A stretch of 64,000 nucleotides of DNA, from positions 1,307,452-1,371,451 of the forward strand of contig JH720298.1 of assembly GCA_000231825.2 (NCBI GenBank), written 5' to 3'. The translations under genes and the position numbers were made by a program. The notes under the pieces were generated by a model. The model made no database searches. It had not been told where the DNA came from and was given only the letters and a program-made list of their open reading frames with translations. How positions within the stretch are numbered: position 1 is the stretch's first letter; the number at the start of each line of letters is the position of its first letter. Origin of the DNA: Tetrahymena elliotti 4EA. Taxonomy: Eukaryota > Ciliophora > Oligohymenophorea > Hymenostomatida > Tetrahymenidae. Below, in pieces: positions 50,330 to 63,069 of the stretch.

Positions 50330-52596
50330 ATGTACCTCACTTGGATATTGTTTGGATTCCTCATGGCAGTAATAACTCTTTTTATATTTATAAATGACGA
50401 ATAATGTTTTATTCGAAAAGGTATTGTATCTGTTCGCTAGGATGATTTATAAATATTACATAGACCCATCAGAATAATACTTTATCACAAAATATTCAGT
50501 AATAATATGGTAAAAAATGAGATTAAATAGAATGAATTAAATAAAATGAATAATATATTAAAATATTAGTTTAGTATTGAGCATGATTTGTTTATTGATT
50601 ATTCCTATTGATATTCTCGTCACACAAAATAAAGTAATTCATTCTTTTAGATTCATAATTTCAACAAATGTTCATTGATTTTTAAAATTAGGAAAAAACG
50701 TTTTCTACTCTTGAAATAAATGTTAATCAAACATTCATGAAAGAATTAGAATTAAGTAAATTTTGCATTCATTTCAACTATTTCTAAATATTTATTTTAT
50801 CCTTAGAAATTTATGTTTTGCTCATTTTGTGCTCATTCATCTTATTGCCTTTTAGCTATTTCTATTGCGAGTAAAAGCAAAAAGATTTTGATGAAGATGT
50901 CTCTATGGACACAACATCTTCTTCTTCTAAATTCTTTAAAGCACTTCAAAACACAGTAAAATATTTCTTTTGCTTTTAGTAGCTATTTTTATATTTTTTC
51001 AAACAGCTTATAAAAATTTTAAAAGAAGCAACGTTTTTTTAAGATTTAAAAATATTTGTATGTAAATTAGACTTTCTTTATACTTGTTGTTAGTGTTCTC
51101 CTTTTGTTGGGCTTAGTAATTAAAGAAAAAGATAGATCAGCCTAAGGCGAAACAGGTGATGAAGTTGATTGGGTCAAAGAAATTTTTGATGTAGAACACC
51201 GTAATTTATTGAATAACAAACATAAAGTAGAATTTTAAACTTAATACAAATATAGTTGGAGAGTCTGCAATTTCCTTCTGTATTGCCTTATTTATCAGTT
51301 TGGGAAGTATATTATGGGTCATTTATGGAAGCTATGGGTTAATCATGCTACCCCTATACCTTATTAAGGGAACTAAATCATTGAGTCAAGAAAAAGATGA
51401 AGTCTTTTCAGATCTAGATTAAGTTAAACAACAACAAAAAACTATTCAAGGAAAATATGCAAAATCACATGGAAAAATCTCTAATCATGACAAAAAGAAT
51501 TTGGCTAATTTAAGAAAAAGAGAAAGGTACATTTATCTATCTAACTATTTCTTGATTTTATTGATATAGGATATTTATTTATCTATTTTGTTATATTTTT
51601 ATTTATTAAATTAACTACTGCAACCATTTTTAATTTGAAAAAGAATTCTTTAGTTTAAGACTTCTAGGATCAGTGAATTAGAAGAAAACACAAATGATAA
51701 TTTACAAACTCTCTTTAAGATTCTTGCCCCATTTAGAATTTTATTAGGAGTTTCATCACTGATTATTTCGTTTATGCTTTATTATTCTTTGTTCCTCTCA
51801 ACTTATGACAGAGTAATCAATTTATCTTATTTTATTAGTTAGGTAAAAATAAATGAATAAATTTGTATGTAAAATAAAGATTTAGGGATCCAGCTGTGGT
51901 TTGAGATGTGGATATATCACTGAAAGAAAATAGACATTTAATCCATTAGATTAGATTTTAGTTTATTTGAGCAGTTACTATCCATTAGATTACTTCTTTT
52001 TCTTTATTATAGCAGGATATATGTATATTGCCCTTTTATATGGCATTATCAAACTCGGATTTAACTACCTTTGGTTGAAAAATTATGAAATTAGAAGATC
52101 TACTTCTTAACCTTAGGCTTTGATTATCTTTGCTTTCTTTGTTTCTCTTTGTATTATGGTTATGACTTCTCAAATTATGTATATATCACCTCAATACACT
52201 ACTTTTGGTGCCTAAAGAACTGTCAAAGGTGATTAATGCACTCTAGGTAGTGTGTCTTCTTCAATAAAATATATCTGCTCCATGTCTAATATTTCTACTT
52301 TCTATAATAAGTAAAATACAATTAATTCCTTAAATATTTTTTACAAAGATTATATTAATAAATAGAATGAGTCTTAGTTTCCCTTTATTCGCTATGGTTT
52401 TCTTTTTTTCAAATGTAGCGTTCTTATTCTTCAAAAGCATATTCTTTATTTATGGCATATTCAAAGGGCGTAATTCACAAATCGATGTAATTTATTTCTT
52501 GTTTAATCTAAAATAAAATTCAATAATTAAATATAATAGGATGATGACTATTTATATGGTGATGAAGAGTAAACATAACTAATTTCCTATTATTGA
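50330..52596 (+). CDS. LMBRD1-type lysosomal membrane protein (LMBR1 family)
   Basis: A multi-exon membrane protein. Human LMBRD1 takes part in export of cobalamin from lysosomes. Landmarks in order: N-terminal helix MYLTWILFGFLMAVITLFIF; YVLLILCSFILLPFSYFYCE (about 50810-50880); VLLLLGLVIKEKDR with WVKEIFDVEHRN; SILWVIYGSYGLIMLPLYLI followed by KGTKS (51300-51390, matching the family's ALPLNLIKGTRS); a long charged coiled loop; ILLGVSSLIISFMLYYSLFL; YEIRRSTSQPQALIIFAFF (family RRGRTRPQALLF); IMYISPQYTTFGAQ; a final helix FFFSNVAFLFFKSIFFIYG; and an acidic tail GDEEQTQLISYY ending at TGA 52594-52596. About eight helices are identified. The second helix of the family, expected near 50450-50750, could not be placed, so the exon map there is incomplete. 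Confidence 0.82.
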
Positions 52597-53333
52597 TTCT
52601 ACAATTTATTTATTGATACCTATTTGTATAAATTAACCTGTATCATCCATCACCTTTCAAACTTAAATATTTTTACCAACTAATTGCCACTATTCTTCTT
52701 TAAATACATTTTAATTTTACTATTTTATTTTTTCATTTATTTAACAAAATCAAATATTTTCGATTCATTCATAAAAATAATCAAAAATAATTATTTTTTG
52801 AAATTACTTTTCTCAAATACGTTTTAGAGAAAGCTTTATGATAAAATAAAAATAATAAAGTTATATCTATTTTTCAAGATAAGCTTATACACTTTACAAT
52901 ATTCCTTAATAAGTTTAGTAAAAATAAGAAGATGATAAATTTTAAGACATTACTAAATAGGACTCTGATTATTATGAAGAAAATTGTCATTAAGTTATGT
53001 TAGGTATAATACTAATATTATGTCAGTTCAGTTTGGTAAAACTTCAGAAAATAGATATTAATAATCTATTTAACTTAAATTCTAATTTGATATTTATATT
53101 TTCAAAGTATTAATTTATTATAAAAATTATTTTAGAGAGGATATGATTGATGTATATTGAGAATACATTTTGGTAATATAAAAGAGTAAATTAAAATAGA
53201 ATAGAAATATAAACAATCAAACAAACAAAATGATAAAAATAAATGTATTAATTAATATACTTGGTAATAAAATTATTACAAATTTGGTTAGATTGATAGA
53301 TGAACGAACGAACGAATGAACGAATGAATCAAT
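52597..53333. other. AT-rich region between convergent genes
   Basis: About 740 bp between the ends of the LMBRD1-type gene (+) and the coiled-coil gene (-). It includes a GAAC/GAAT repeat at 53302-53330 and no recognisable gene; it should contain both 3' ends. Confidence 0.55.
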
Positions 53334-56300
53334 TCAATTAATTTGAAAGTCTGAATTGATTTTGGTAGAAGAAAATTTAAAATTATTAAGTTTATCAACA
53401 TTGTGCATAGACATTGTTTTTATGTGCAAAGATCTGAGAGGCTGTATGTTTTTGTATTTTAGAAAACACCTAAATGGTAATGGTGCAATACGGTTGTTTG
53501 AGGAACTTTATTGAGGGGAAAAGCTTCTTGATTTAAAATTTTTAGTTCTCTTTTTACTTGAATTGATATTTGACTTCTTCTGCTAGTCAGTTAAAGCAGG
53601 GCTTTTATTGCTTTTATCAATATTTTTACAAAATTTTTATAAGCTTTAGAGTGGGGAGTCGTTTTAGCTTGGAATTATTTTGCTAAGTCCAAGAGAGAAA
53701 TAAAGCTCTTAAGCTAGTGAAATTAATTTTGTCTTAGCTTCTTATATGCTTTTGACTTGAGGATGATTATATTTATTTGATCCCAATTACTCTTCATTAA
53801 ACACATTAAGACCTAATAGCTATTAAGATTAGAGATTACCATACCCTCCTAAAAAGTTATTTACAGAACATAAAGCAGGAGCTGGAATAGTGCTCTGGAA
53901 GGGGTTATTTTGTTAATCTTCATTTTGTTGAAATCCATTTGAAATAAATTGATACTAATTAATTCTTTTATTTTAAACTCTCTAAGTATTTGTATTATAG
54001 TTGTTGTTGTTGTAGTTGTACAATTACTTTTCATTGTTTTTTCTCAAAGACAAAGGAACAAAAACAGAATTTTGAACATCTTATTCATCAAATATCTTTT
54101 ATCCTATCTGCTCATAATATTAGAAATAAGGTTGATTTTATACAGTATTCTATTAATTTTAATTTAATGGAATCTAATCTAAATCGATAGCTCCATGAGC
54201 TGGTGGATTAAAAGGATTAATGCTGCTTGTATGATTAATTAAATTCATACTGATTTGATGAGTATAATTGTTATTATTTAAAGTTATATTATTTATTTAT
54301 GATGTTTATTACTGATTCAAATGGCTTTGATTGAAATTATTTTATTTCTCTGAATTGCTCAATATATAAGGACTTAAAGGCTAATAGTTATTACTATTTT
54401 ATGGCATATTATTATTTATGTTGTTGTTGTTATTAATTTAATTATGGAAGTTATTGTTAAAGTTACTTGCATTCTAATTTGAATTTAAATTTTGATTCCT
54501 TGTTGAGCAAGTGTTCATTTGAGATGTTGATTGCTGATTTAAATAGAAATCTTTATAAGCACTAAATTTGATTTGAATTTTCTTCCATTTATTTTCATAT
54601 TAAATATTTGATTGAATAAGAATTGTATTTTTATCAATAGCATCAGCTAAATCTCTTTTTAGAGTGTCTATTAATGTCTCTTTTTGTCTTAAATTAAAAT
54701 AGCTCTTCTCCAAACTCTTTCTCAATTTCCTAATTTCGTCTTGTAGGATTGAGTTCTCTTCAAGGATAGGCTTTAAATCTGAAATAAGTTCTTCATCTTA
54801 CTAAAGAAATTGCAAATTATTTAAGATATATTACTCATCTGAAATAAGTTTTTCTTATTTTCGTTTTTGCAAAAGCTTTCTTTTATCTATTAGAGACTTG
54901 AATTAGTTGTAAATTTACTGTTTAATTTATTCTTATTTCATTTAATTATTAACACTTATCTGCTAAACCTTCAAAGCCTTAGTCAAATCTAATTTAGGAA
55001 CATTCAAGTTTGAAATAATTGAAGCATTCTAGAAGCTATTGTTCAGTGTATTCATTTTATTCATTGGCAAGTTTGGGTTAGTCGTTTAGTTTTATTCATT
55101 TGGCTTGTAAAAACTTACATTATTTTGAGAATTCTAATATCCTTACTATCCCTCAGTTATCATGAAAGTATTGTTGTTGCTATTCATGTTATTCGTATTA
55201 CCAAATTGTATATTACTTTAATTCTTCTTAAGGGCTTTCACTAAAGGAGAATTTGAGTACTATCTTTAATTCAAACAAGTTCCTTCTTCTTTCTCTTTTT
55301 TGAAATTTACTTTATCAGGAAGAACTTCTTCATAATAACTTAAATTTGAAAAGTTGCTGCTTAACATATCTTCATCACCAAATATTTTCTACTAATCTGA
55401 ATTTTTAGTTGTTAAAAAAAGAACGTTCAAAATAAATTAAAAATTTTATCATTAAAAATTTTTTTTCCAATCAGATAGATATTCTTGACAAAAATACAAA
55501 TTTGTAAATAATGAAGAGATTTTGCTATTTTAACAGATCAATATTTCAATTTCAAAATTAAATTAACTACCCTTTTAAAATTGACAGTGAATTATTTTAA
55601 CCTTTAGAAGCTAAAATAGGATTGTAGTTTTATAAAAAGTATTCGTTTTAGGAAATTGTATTTGTATTTTACATCAAATATTAATTTATTTTATTGTGAG
55701 TAAAAAATGTCTTTCATTTAATTAATTAGAAAAAATAGCTTTTAAATAAGATTTTTCGAATAAATCATTTATTTGCAGAATTTTCTATCTAAATTCATTT
55801 GCTTAACTTTCTTATTTAATTTTAATTTATTAGATAGGATATCTCTCAATCACAAAGGATTAATTAAATTAAATTAATTTGACTTCAAAAAAATAAAGAT
55901 GAATTATAATTATAAATTACTGTGAATGATTTTAGAGAGAGTTAAATTGTCTTTTTTATTGAACTTGAGTGATTGGAGCTCAGAAGTTAACAGCTTTTGA
56001 TTTTAATAGAATAAAATTAGATAAATTATAAAAAACTATCCAAAAAAGAATTGATTAATATCTTTCTTTAGATGAAGTTCATCAAAACTAATCAAACAAA
56101 AATTGTTATTCATAATTTCATTTATTCATGTTTTTGTTTTTTGTAAAGATAAACAAAATATTGATGATTACAGAGTTTATCATGATAAGCTCGTTTTTTT
56201 ACTCTTCTAAGAATTTAATTTTTGCATTTTTTCTGTTGAGTTACTCCAAACTCTATTCTAGTAAACTATTCAGCTCAATTATTTTTTATGAAGTCTTTTT

Positions 56301-57371
56301 GTCATCTGCCTGTTTTAATAAAAATAAATTGAATTTTTATCATCGTATTTAAATAATTTAAGCATACTTTTGGTTGGATTGAAGACAATTTATTCAATTC
56401 TATAATGTTGAGGCCTTTTTTATCTGTTTTGGAATCTGTCTATCTTTAATTAAGTTAATTTATTTCGATCAGTTGCTGTTAAATGCAATTTTTCAAAGAG
56501 ATAATTTATCCATTTAATGATTCAATAAGGTCAATTTCTTCTAGCTATAATCCTTCCATAATCTATTCATGGATGAGGGCCTGTTTTTAAAACAATAATT
56601 TTATTATTTCCGTTAATTTTTGAAATATGAAATTGAAAGAAAGATTATTCTGTGAAATAGTTAATTCTTAATTAGTAAACAAATTATTTGTAGAGTTATT
56701 TTGTTTGTTAAATTGTATTATTTAAGTAATACCTTAGATAGGGCTGCATCTCTTTCACTTTGAACTACACTTATAAGGGCAACAAGCCTTTTATTTTCAA
56801 TCATTGTTTTATTAAATAACTATTAAAGCATGTTATTTGTCCTCTGGACTTCATTGCATGTACATCTTGCTTAGGCTTATTTATTTTTAGTTTACAGTGA
56901 GCCATTTCTCTAATATAGCTAATTTTGTAATGAATACTAACACTAAATTTATTTGATTTCTTCTAAAATTTCTTGCTTTTCATGCTACAATTTAATCAAT
57001 TTCTGTAAATTCAAATTTTCATCTCTTAGCTAGTTGTTTTCCTTCTGCAAAAAATCTATTTTAGTTTGAAATTTCCGCTTGAAATCTGCTTCTTAAAGCA
57101 TGAGTAAAAAGAATATATCTGTATTTATAAAAACTGATTATTGATTGGCCAATCAATAATAAATGATTTTGCAATGATATTAGCAAGTATCAGAAATAAA
57201 CTAGGAAGTGGCACCTTTATTCAATGAATTACAGTATCGCGGCTTTTAATATAATGAAATACTGTAATTGGCAACAGCTTTCTCTTTAAATTCTTTATTA
57301 GAATCTTGCTATTTTGAACCAAATTTTTTATAAAATTCTTCTTTTCTTTAAGAGTTATTTTCTGCTTAATT
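53334..57371 (-). CDS. coiled-coil protein with Asn/Gln-rich C-terminal half
   Basis: A multi-exon gene; the stop TGA at 53334-53336 is certain and the start is not. The main exon (about 55420 down to 53334) begins with Asn-rich text, passes through coiled coil (LRKSLEKSYFNLRQKETLID around 54700), a long Asn/Gln/Tyr region and a basic Ser-rich tail ending FSSTKINSDFQIN. Upstream exons around 56000, 56200, 56550 and 56740-57101 encode more coil (for example KIIELNSLLEQSLEQLNRKN and DFKRKFQTKIDFLQKENNQL). The most 5' coding-like piece (EEFYKKFGSKQQDSNKEFKE, 57340-57190) joins in phase 1 through GTGCCA to the exon at 57116. A Met at 57099-57101 is an alternative start. Inverted repeat 57227-57269 lies in this first exon. 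Family and function are unknown. Confidence 0.65.
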
Positions 57372-58893
57372 TCAATGAATATTTATAAATTAATTAGCTG
57401 TATTGACATATAAACTACTAACAAAACTCTTAACATAAGGTAGCAAATGAATTTAATATTTTAAATACAATTTTTATTGATTTTACTGCATATTTTTACT
57501 TTACAAATAAAAAATTACATTGTTTTTTTTCTATCTTCAAAACAAAAGAAAGAAAGAAAGAAAGAAAGAAATAAATGGTATTTACTATTCTTGCTCTATC
57601 AAGAAAATTTAAAAATAATAACCTCCAAATCTAAATATTTTTAATCTTCACCTCATATTTATTCAAATTGTAATCACAATATTTTTTATCAGTTTAAATT
57701 AATCACTAAAATTTATTTTTACTTTAAATCAATCTAGTAAAAAAAATTTTTCTAAATTTGATGAAAAAAGAACATAAATATCTTTCATCATATTCTTTAA
57801 AATTTTAATATACACTCTAAATTTATTTAAATTGTTTAAGTCAAATAAAAGGTCTCTCATTTCTCTTTTACTAGTACTCACCCCCATTCCCAAACTGACT
57901 ATTAAAATTTGTTAATTTTCCAGAAATAAATGCTTTTTTTAAAATATTTATTGTTACGATGGAATTAATGCTTAACTTCTAAAATCGATTATTTTTGAAT
58001 AATATTCAATTTGTGAAAAAAGAATATTCTAAAAACATTAAAAATATTAAAAAATCAGTTTAATTTATTTGGCCTATGCTAATTTTATCTTTTAAGCTTA
58101 CTATTAATTAAATTGATTTATTCAGATTCTCAATATTTATTTTTTAATATAATTTCTTCATAATTTATAAAAAATTTAATTAAAATTATAGTTTTTAATG
58201 AATTCTCCAATTCTTTCTGCTTTTCATTTTCCTTAAATAAATATCATTATCAATCATTTAATCATTTTATCTAATTTACAATTTGTCTTTTGAATGATTA
58301 AGCAATAAAAATTTTTGATTCCTTATGCACAAAAATAGACAAGAACTAATTCCTCTTAATTTTAATATCAAGCACATAATTTAACAAATTTATTTCAATT
58401 TTTTGTTTAATTACCTACCATTAATAAAAGAATGGAATCAATTTAAAGTAATTAAAAAAGTCAGAAAACAAAACAAATATCTACATATACCCACCTACCT
58501 ACCTTGAGTGCTTTTGAGTATAATCAAATCCTGTAAATTTTTTGCAAGCCCACTAAATTTTTCATTTTGGTAAAATTGGTGTTTTAGTTGAGATAAGAAT
58601 GTAGAACATTTAAGATGATTTAAAATAAAAATAAATATTAAATTTTAAACAATTTTTGAATTAAACAATTGAGAAAATTTTTGAGGGAGAATCAATTATG
58701 AAAATGATCATTTTTTATACATTTTTTGTAAAGAATAGATTTTATTTTCAAAAGATCTTTTAAGCATTTAAATTTGACTTAAATTTTTAGCTAGTTAGTT
58801 AGTTGTTAAAGAGAGAGTTAAAAATTATTAGAAATATCTTTTTTTGATAATAAATAAATTGTAATTAATCAGATCACTTAATTAATTATTGAG
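57372..58893. other. AT-rich region between divergent genes
   Basis: About 1.5 kb with the promoters of the coiled-coil gene (-) and the WD40 gene (+). Contains an AAAG repeat at 57546-57571 and a CCTA tract at 58491-58503. No gene was recognised. Confidence 0.55.
57546..57571. repeat. AAAG microsatellite
   Basis: About six AAAG units in intergenic DNA. Confidence 0.85.
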
Positions 58894-61800
58894 ATGCAAA
58901 GTTTAATTGATATTCCTCAGAAATGTTTAGCTTATTCCGCTAACTGGTATCTAAATTAAATTTCAGCTTATGATGTTAGCACAGATTTGTTTGCATATGG
59001 ATCAAATAGTGATATCTATATTATTAATTATAAGCAAAAGAAATATGAAACCATTTTATATAATTCTAACATGAGAGAAAAGATTTCATGTGTTTAATTT
59101 CTGACAATTAACATGATTGATTAAGATTAAAATGATGAAAAAGAAGAAATCTAATAAAATTTAAATAAAGATATTATTATTCTAGCTGGCAGCACTAGTG
59201 GTACATTTTACATTTACAGTTACAATCAATAAAGTAAAAGATCTGAATTATTAGAATAGCAAAACATAGTTTTAAACTAAACAATTGTTTCTATTCATGT
59301 AGACAATAATCAATTTAATAAATATGTCTCTAAAATTATAATTTAGCTCTAAAATGGGTCTATCTTTCATCTTTAGTATGATCTTATCAAAAACAAAACT
59401 ATTTCTTTGAAAATCAACATCCAGCAAACAAAATCTAATTTAAAATTAAAATTCTCCTCTTGTCTATCTGGCTTGAATTCTTAACACAATTCTTCTACTT
59501 AGCAACCGAGTTAAAATAAATACACAATCAATTTTTTTGAAGAAGGATAAATCTTTTTATATGAAAATAACAATAAGATATTTACTCATTAAATTGAAGG
59601 AAAAATTTTAACTTTGGATGAAATCCCAAATCAATCAGCAGGCGACCATGCTCAAAGATATATTTTGCTTAAAAAAATAAAAAATTACATCTTTCTTAAC
59701 TTGATAGAAATAGAAATAAGCTTTAACAAAAATCAAAATGTTTCAAAAAACAATTAAACTTCTTAGAAAACTGATCCCTCTTCTGAGTTAAATGAACGAT
59801 AAGAAAATCTCATTGAAGAAAATAGTGAAGAAGTCATTGAAAATAAAATGAAAAATGAAGAAATCTAATAGAAAAATCAGTAAGGAGAGCTAGAAGAAAA
59901 AAATGAAATTTCAATGCAAGAAAAATCAGATGAAAAATAGAAAAATAAATTTGAGGTTAAAAGCATTGTTGATATTGAAATATTCTTTATTTATAGTAAG
60001 AAGAATATTGATTTGCTTTAATCTAGTTTTACAATTAAGAGTTTGGATTATGATAACTTTATTCTAACTGGTAAAATGGGAGATATTTATATTTTCAACA
60101 TTAATAAATTCGTTGCATTTTCAAAGAAGAATTAAAAACTTACCATAAATCCATTGAGTGCACAATACGACGATACATACTACTCAAAGGTACCAGATAC
60201 AAATCACTATGATGGAATTTTCACTATTTAAACAGTTTCAGATTAAAAGTTAATAACTCTTTCAATTGATAGAAGGATTTCTTTTTTTAAAATAAATAAA
60301 TAAACTGTTTCCTCAATTGAAGATGAGTCAATCATGTAACCACAAATTGAAAATTAAGATGAAACTGAAAAAGAAGAATAAAATAATTAAAGTATTCCTT
60401 ATTAGCTTGAATTTGAATGGTAATTAAGTTGTTTAGGAGCTAAAGTTAACTCATTGGCAAATTCTTAAGTTGAAAAAGAATTAATTTACATGAGCTGCTT
60501 AGATCATACTGTAAGAGTTTGGGATTCTTCTAAAACAGTAAATTTAATTATTCTTTTCATATTAAAAAGCTTCAATTTTGATAAATAAATTAAATAAAGC
60601 ATGACTAATTATATGTCAAAGAGTATTACAAAAGAATTGACTAACTCAATGTCAAGCAAATGCTTCTTCACCCTTAATTTGAAAATATCATGGTTCTATT
60701 TTTACAAGACAACCCGAAAAAATTAGGTAAAAAAAATAGTCAAATTATTTCATTTTAAAAAAACCAATTTAATTTATTCATTTAATTAGTTGGGTATGAC
60801 TTATTTAAAGAGAAAATAAGCTTTGAATATACAAGTAACAGAGATATATTGAACTTAAAATGGATTAAAAAAGAGTATGCTGATGAACTTTAAAATATTC
60901 TATTTGAGTCTGCAAGTTCATTATAATAGAATTCAGCAGGTAAAATCTTTTTAAATATAACTGGAAATACTAAAAAATAATTTAAATTAAGGAAAACAAG
61001 ACAAATAAGGATAGGAGAAGGCTTTGTAAAAATAGATTAAAGTAGAAAGAGATCACATTGAAACTAAAGAAAAAGGTTTGTTGGCTTAAAACGATGATCA
61101 TTACTTACTAGTATTCAAGAAAGGAGGATTCTTAAGTTTGATTAATCTAGCAGATTGTACTATTTCTATTGAAGATTATTTAATTTGTGAAAATAAAAAT
61201 AATGTTCAGCAATTAGATTTAGAGATTGTTGAGAATTAAATATTTGCTGTTTTTGCTTAGTTAGGATGCATTAGCTTTTATTGTGACTATTAATATAAAT
61301 AGTTCTAAAATATGCATAAAAATGTAGTGAAGAGTATAGCTTTTAAGTAAACATAAGAAGATAATTCTAGATTAATCATAGCTTGTGCTTGCTTAGATAG
61401 AAGAATCAGTGTTTATGCAGGAAATACAAATGATGTTTCATCATTTTAATTCATTACTTATCTTAAACACGAATATCCTATTGAGAAGGTTATGTTCTCT
61501 CCTATAGAAGATTGCTATTACTTGCTTTCTATAGCTCAAAATCACAATACCCTATAAATACACAATCTTTAGCCAAATCATTTAAATGAATTAGCCTAAT
61601 AACTTAACAACAATAATACTATTGCTGCATCTGGAATAGATAAAAATGAAAGTGATGAAGAAAACGAAGAAACTTCTAATGAAATTAAACCTGAAACACT
61701 AAATAAACCAGATTATTCTTCTCAAGATTAATAAAATAAAATATCAAATTAAACCAACAAAAACAATAACTAATTGATCTCATTAGAATACAAAAATATT

Positions 61801-62231
61801 AGAGGCCATAGAGGATATATAAATGATGCTATTTTTTCTCCATTAGATAAAAATCTTTTGATAACATGTAATTAAAATTATCTTAAATAATATCTTTATT
61901 TATTCTAATTAATTTAATTTATTATGAAATCATTTATTTAGGTTCTGATGATTAAACTGTTAAATTTTGGTCAATTGATACTATTATTCACAAGAGCTAT
62001 CCTAAAAGGAAAAAGAACAAAAATAATAATAATAACAATAAAAAGCCAGATGAAAGCTTTTTGAATGCAACAAGTTAACAAAAACCAGACAATTTCAATA
62101 AAAAAAATAACAATAATAATTCTAATTAAAACTTTAAATAAAATAAATTTAAGTAAAATTAAAATAACAATTAATAATAATCAAAATATTTTTAGAATAA
62201 TAAATTCAACAAGAAGTCTAACAATAATTGA
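58894..62231 (+). CDS. Gemin5-like WD40-repeat protein
   Basis: Starts MQSLIDIPQKCLAYSANWYL at 58894 and ends at TGA 62229-62231, with a few short introns (for example one before the last WD repeat, GTAATT to TTTAG, phase 1); roughly 1,000 aa. WD-type blades are spread along the protein: LFAYGSNSDIYIIN, DHTVRVWDS (about 60510), DRRISVYAG and GHRGYINDAIFSPLDKN with SDDQTVKFWSID at the end. The N-terminal Asn-Trp-Tyr (residues 17-19) sits where Gemin5 has its NWY; in Gemin5 these residues contact snRNA. The last blade and the basic extension after it (KSYPKRKKNK) align well with the end of Gemin5's second propeller. Gemin5 recognises pre-snRNAs for Sm-core assembly in the SMN complex. After the propellers there is only an Asn/Lys/Gln-rich tail, so the TPR and dimerisation parts are missing. 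Long acidic Glu/Lys inserts occur at 59800-59950 and 61650-61760. Confidence 0.65.
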
Positions 62232-63069
62232 GTTTTCTCAAACAAACAAACAAACAAGCAAATACATATTTAAAAAAATGCTAAGATCTTTGTGTAAAAT
62301 ATAAAGATAATTCAAAATTAACACTCACTCTTTTTAGGGAATTATTAATATTTATGGTATTTTTAAAAAATTGCTAAAAATCTATAAACCATAAAATATT
62401 AATTTTCCCTGGGTTGTTTTGAGCTAATTAATTTCTAAAACAAATTAGTCTGATTTCTTCAAAAAGATAAAATTTGGACTGGTCATGTGAATTCCACCCC
62501 TATAAAACTACATTATACTTTAATAATCTAAAATAATTAATATAATAATACATTATAACCTATTCTTCTTATGATATCATAATTTAATAATAATAAAGTA
62601 CCATTTCGTTCATAATATTTTGGAGGCTAAAAGAATAGATTAATTATTTAATAATTAACCTCTTAAAATGTATAAAATACAAACAAAATAATAATAAAAT
62701 AAAATAATAAATAATATTATGATATATGTTAACTAATATGTGAATAGTAAAATTAGTAATATTTACATTAAATATTATGCTCATAAGCAGTATTTAGATT
62801 TAGAAATATCAAAATTGTTATTAAAAATGGAAGATTCATAATATTTTTAAACAATATGAATGTAGAATAACAAATTTATTTTGGATAGTGAATTAGTTAG
62901 TTAGTATTTTATAAATGTGTTAGTTACAAAATGGAAATAAAAATATAGAAATTATTGATAGATAGATTATAGAATGATATTTTTAATTTAAAAAATATAC
63001 CTAAATTATATTTTATTTTCTCAAATTAAAATCTTTATTAAAAATTTGTTTTATTATTTTTCTGAATCA
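62232..63069. other. AT-rich region between convergent genes
   Basis: About 840 bp between the stop codons of the WD40 gene (+) and the partial gene (-). A slightly GC-richer patch occurs at 62475-62510 (GGACTGGTCATGTGAATTCC). No gene or RNA could be assigned. Confidence 0.5.

Noticed and set aside
53949..54190. Two overlapping plus-strand frames rich in Cys and Val.
   Set aside because: They are the antisense of the Asn/Gln-rich repeats of the minus-strand coiled-coil gene.
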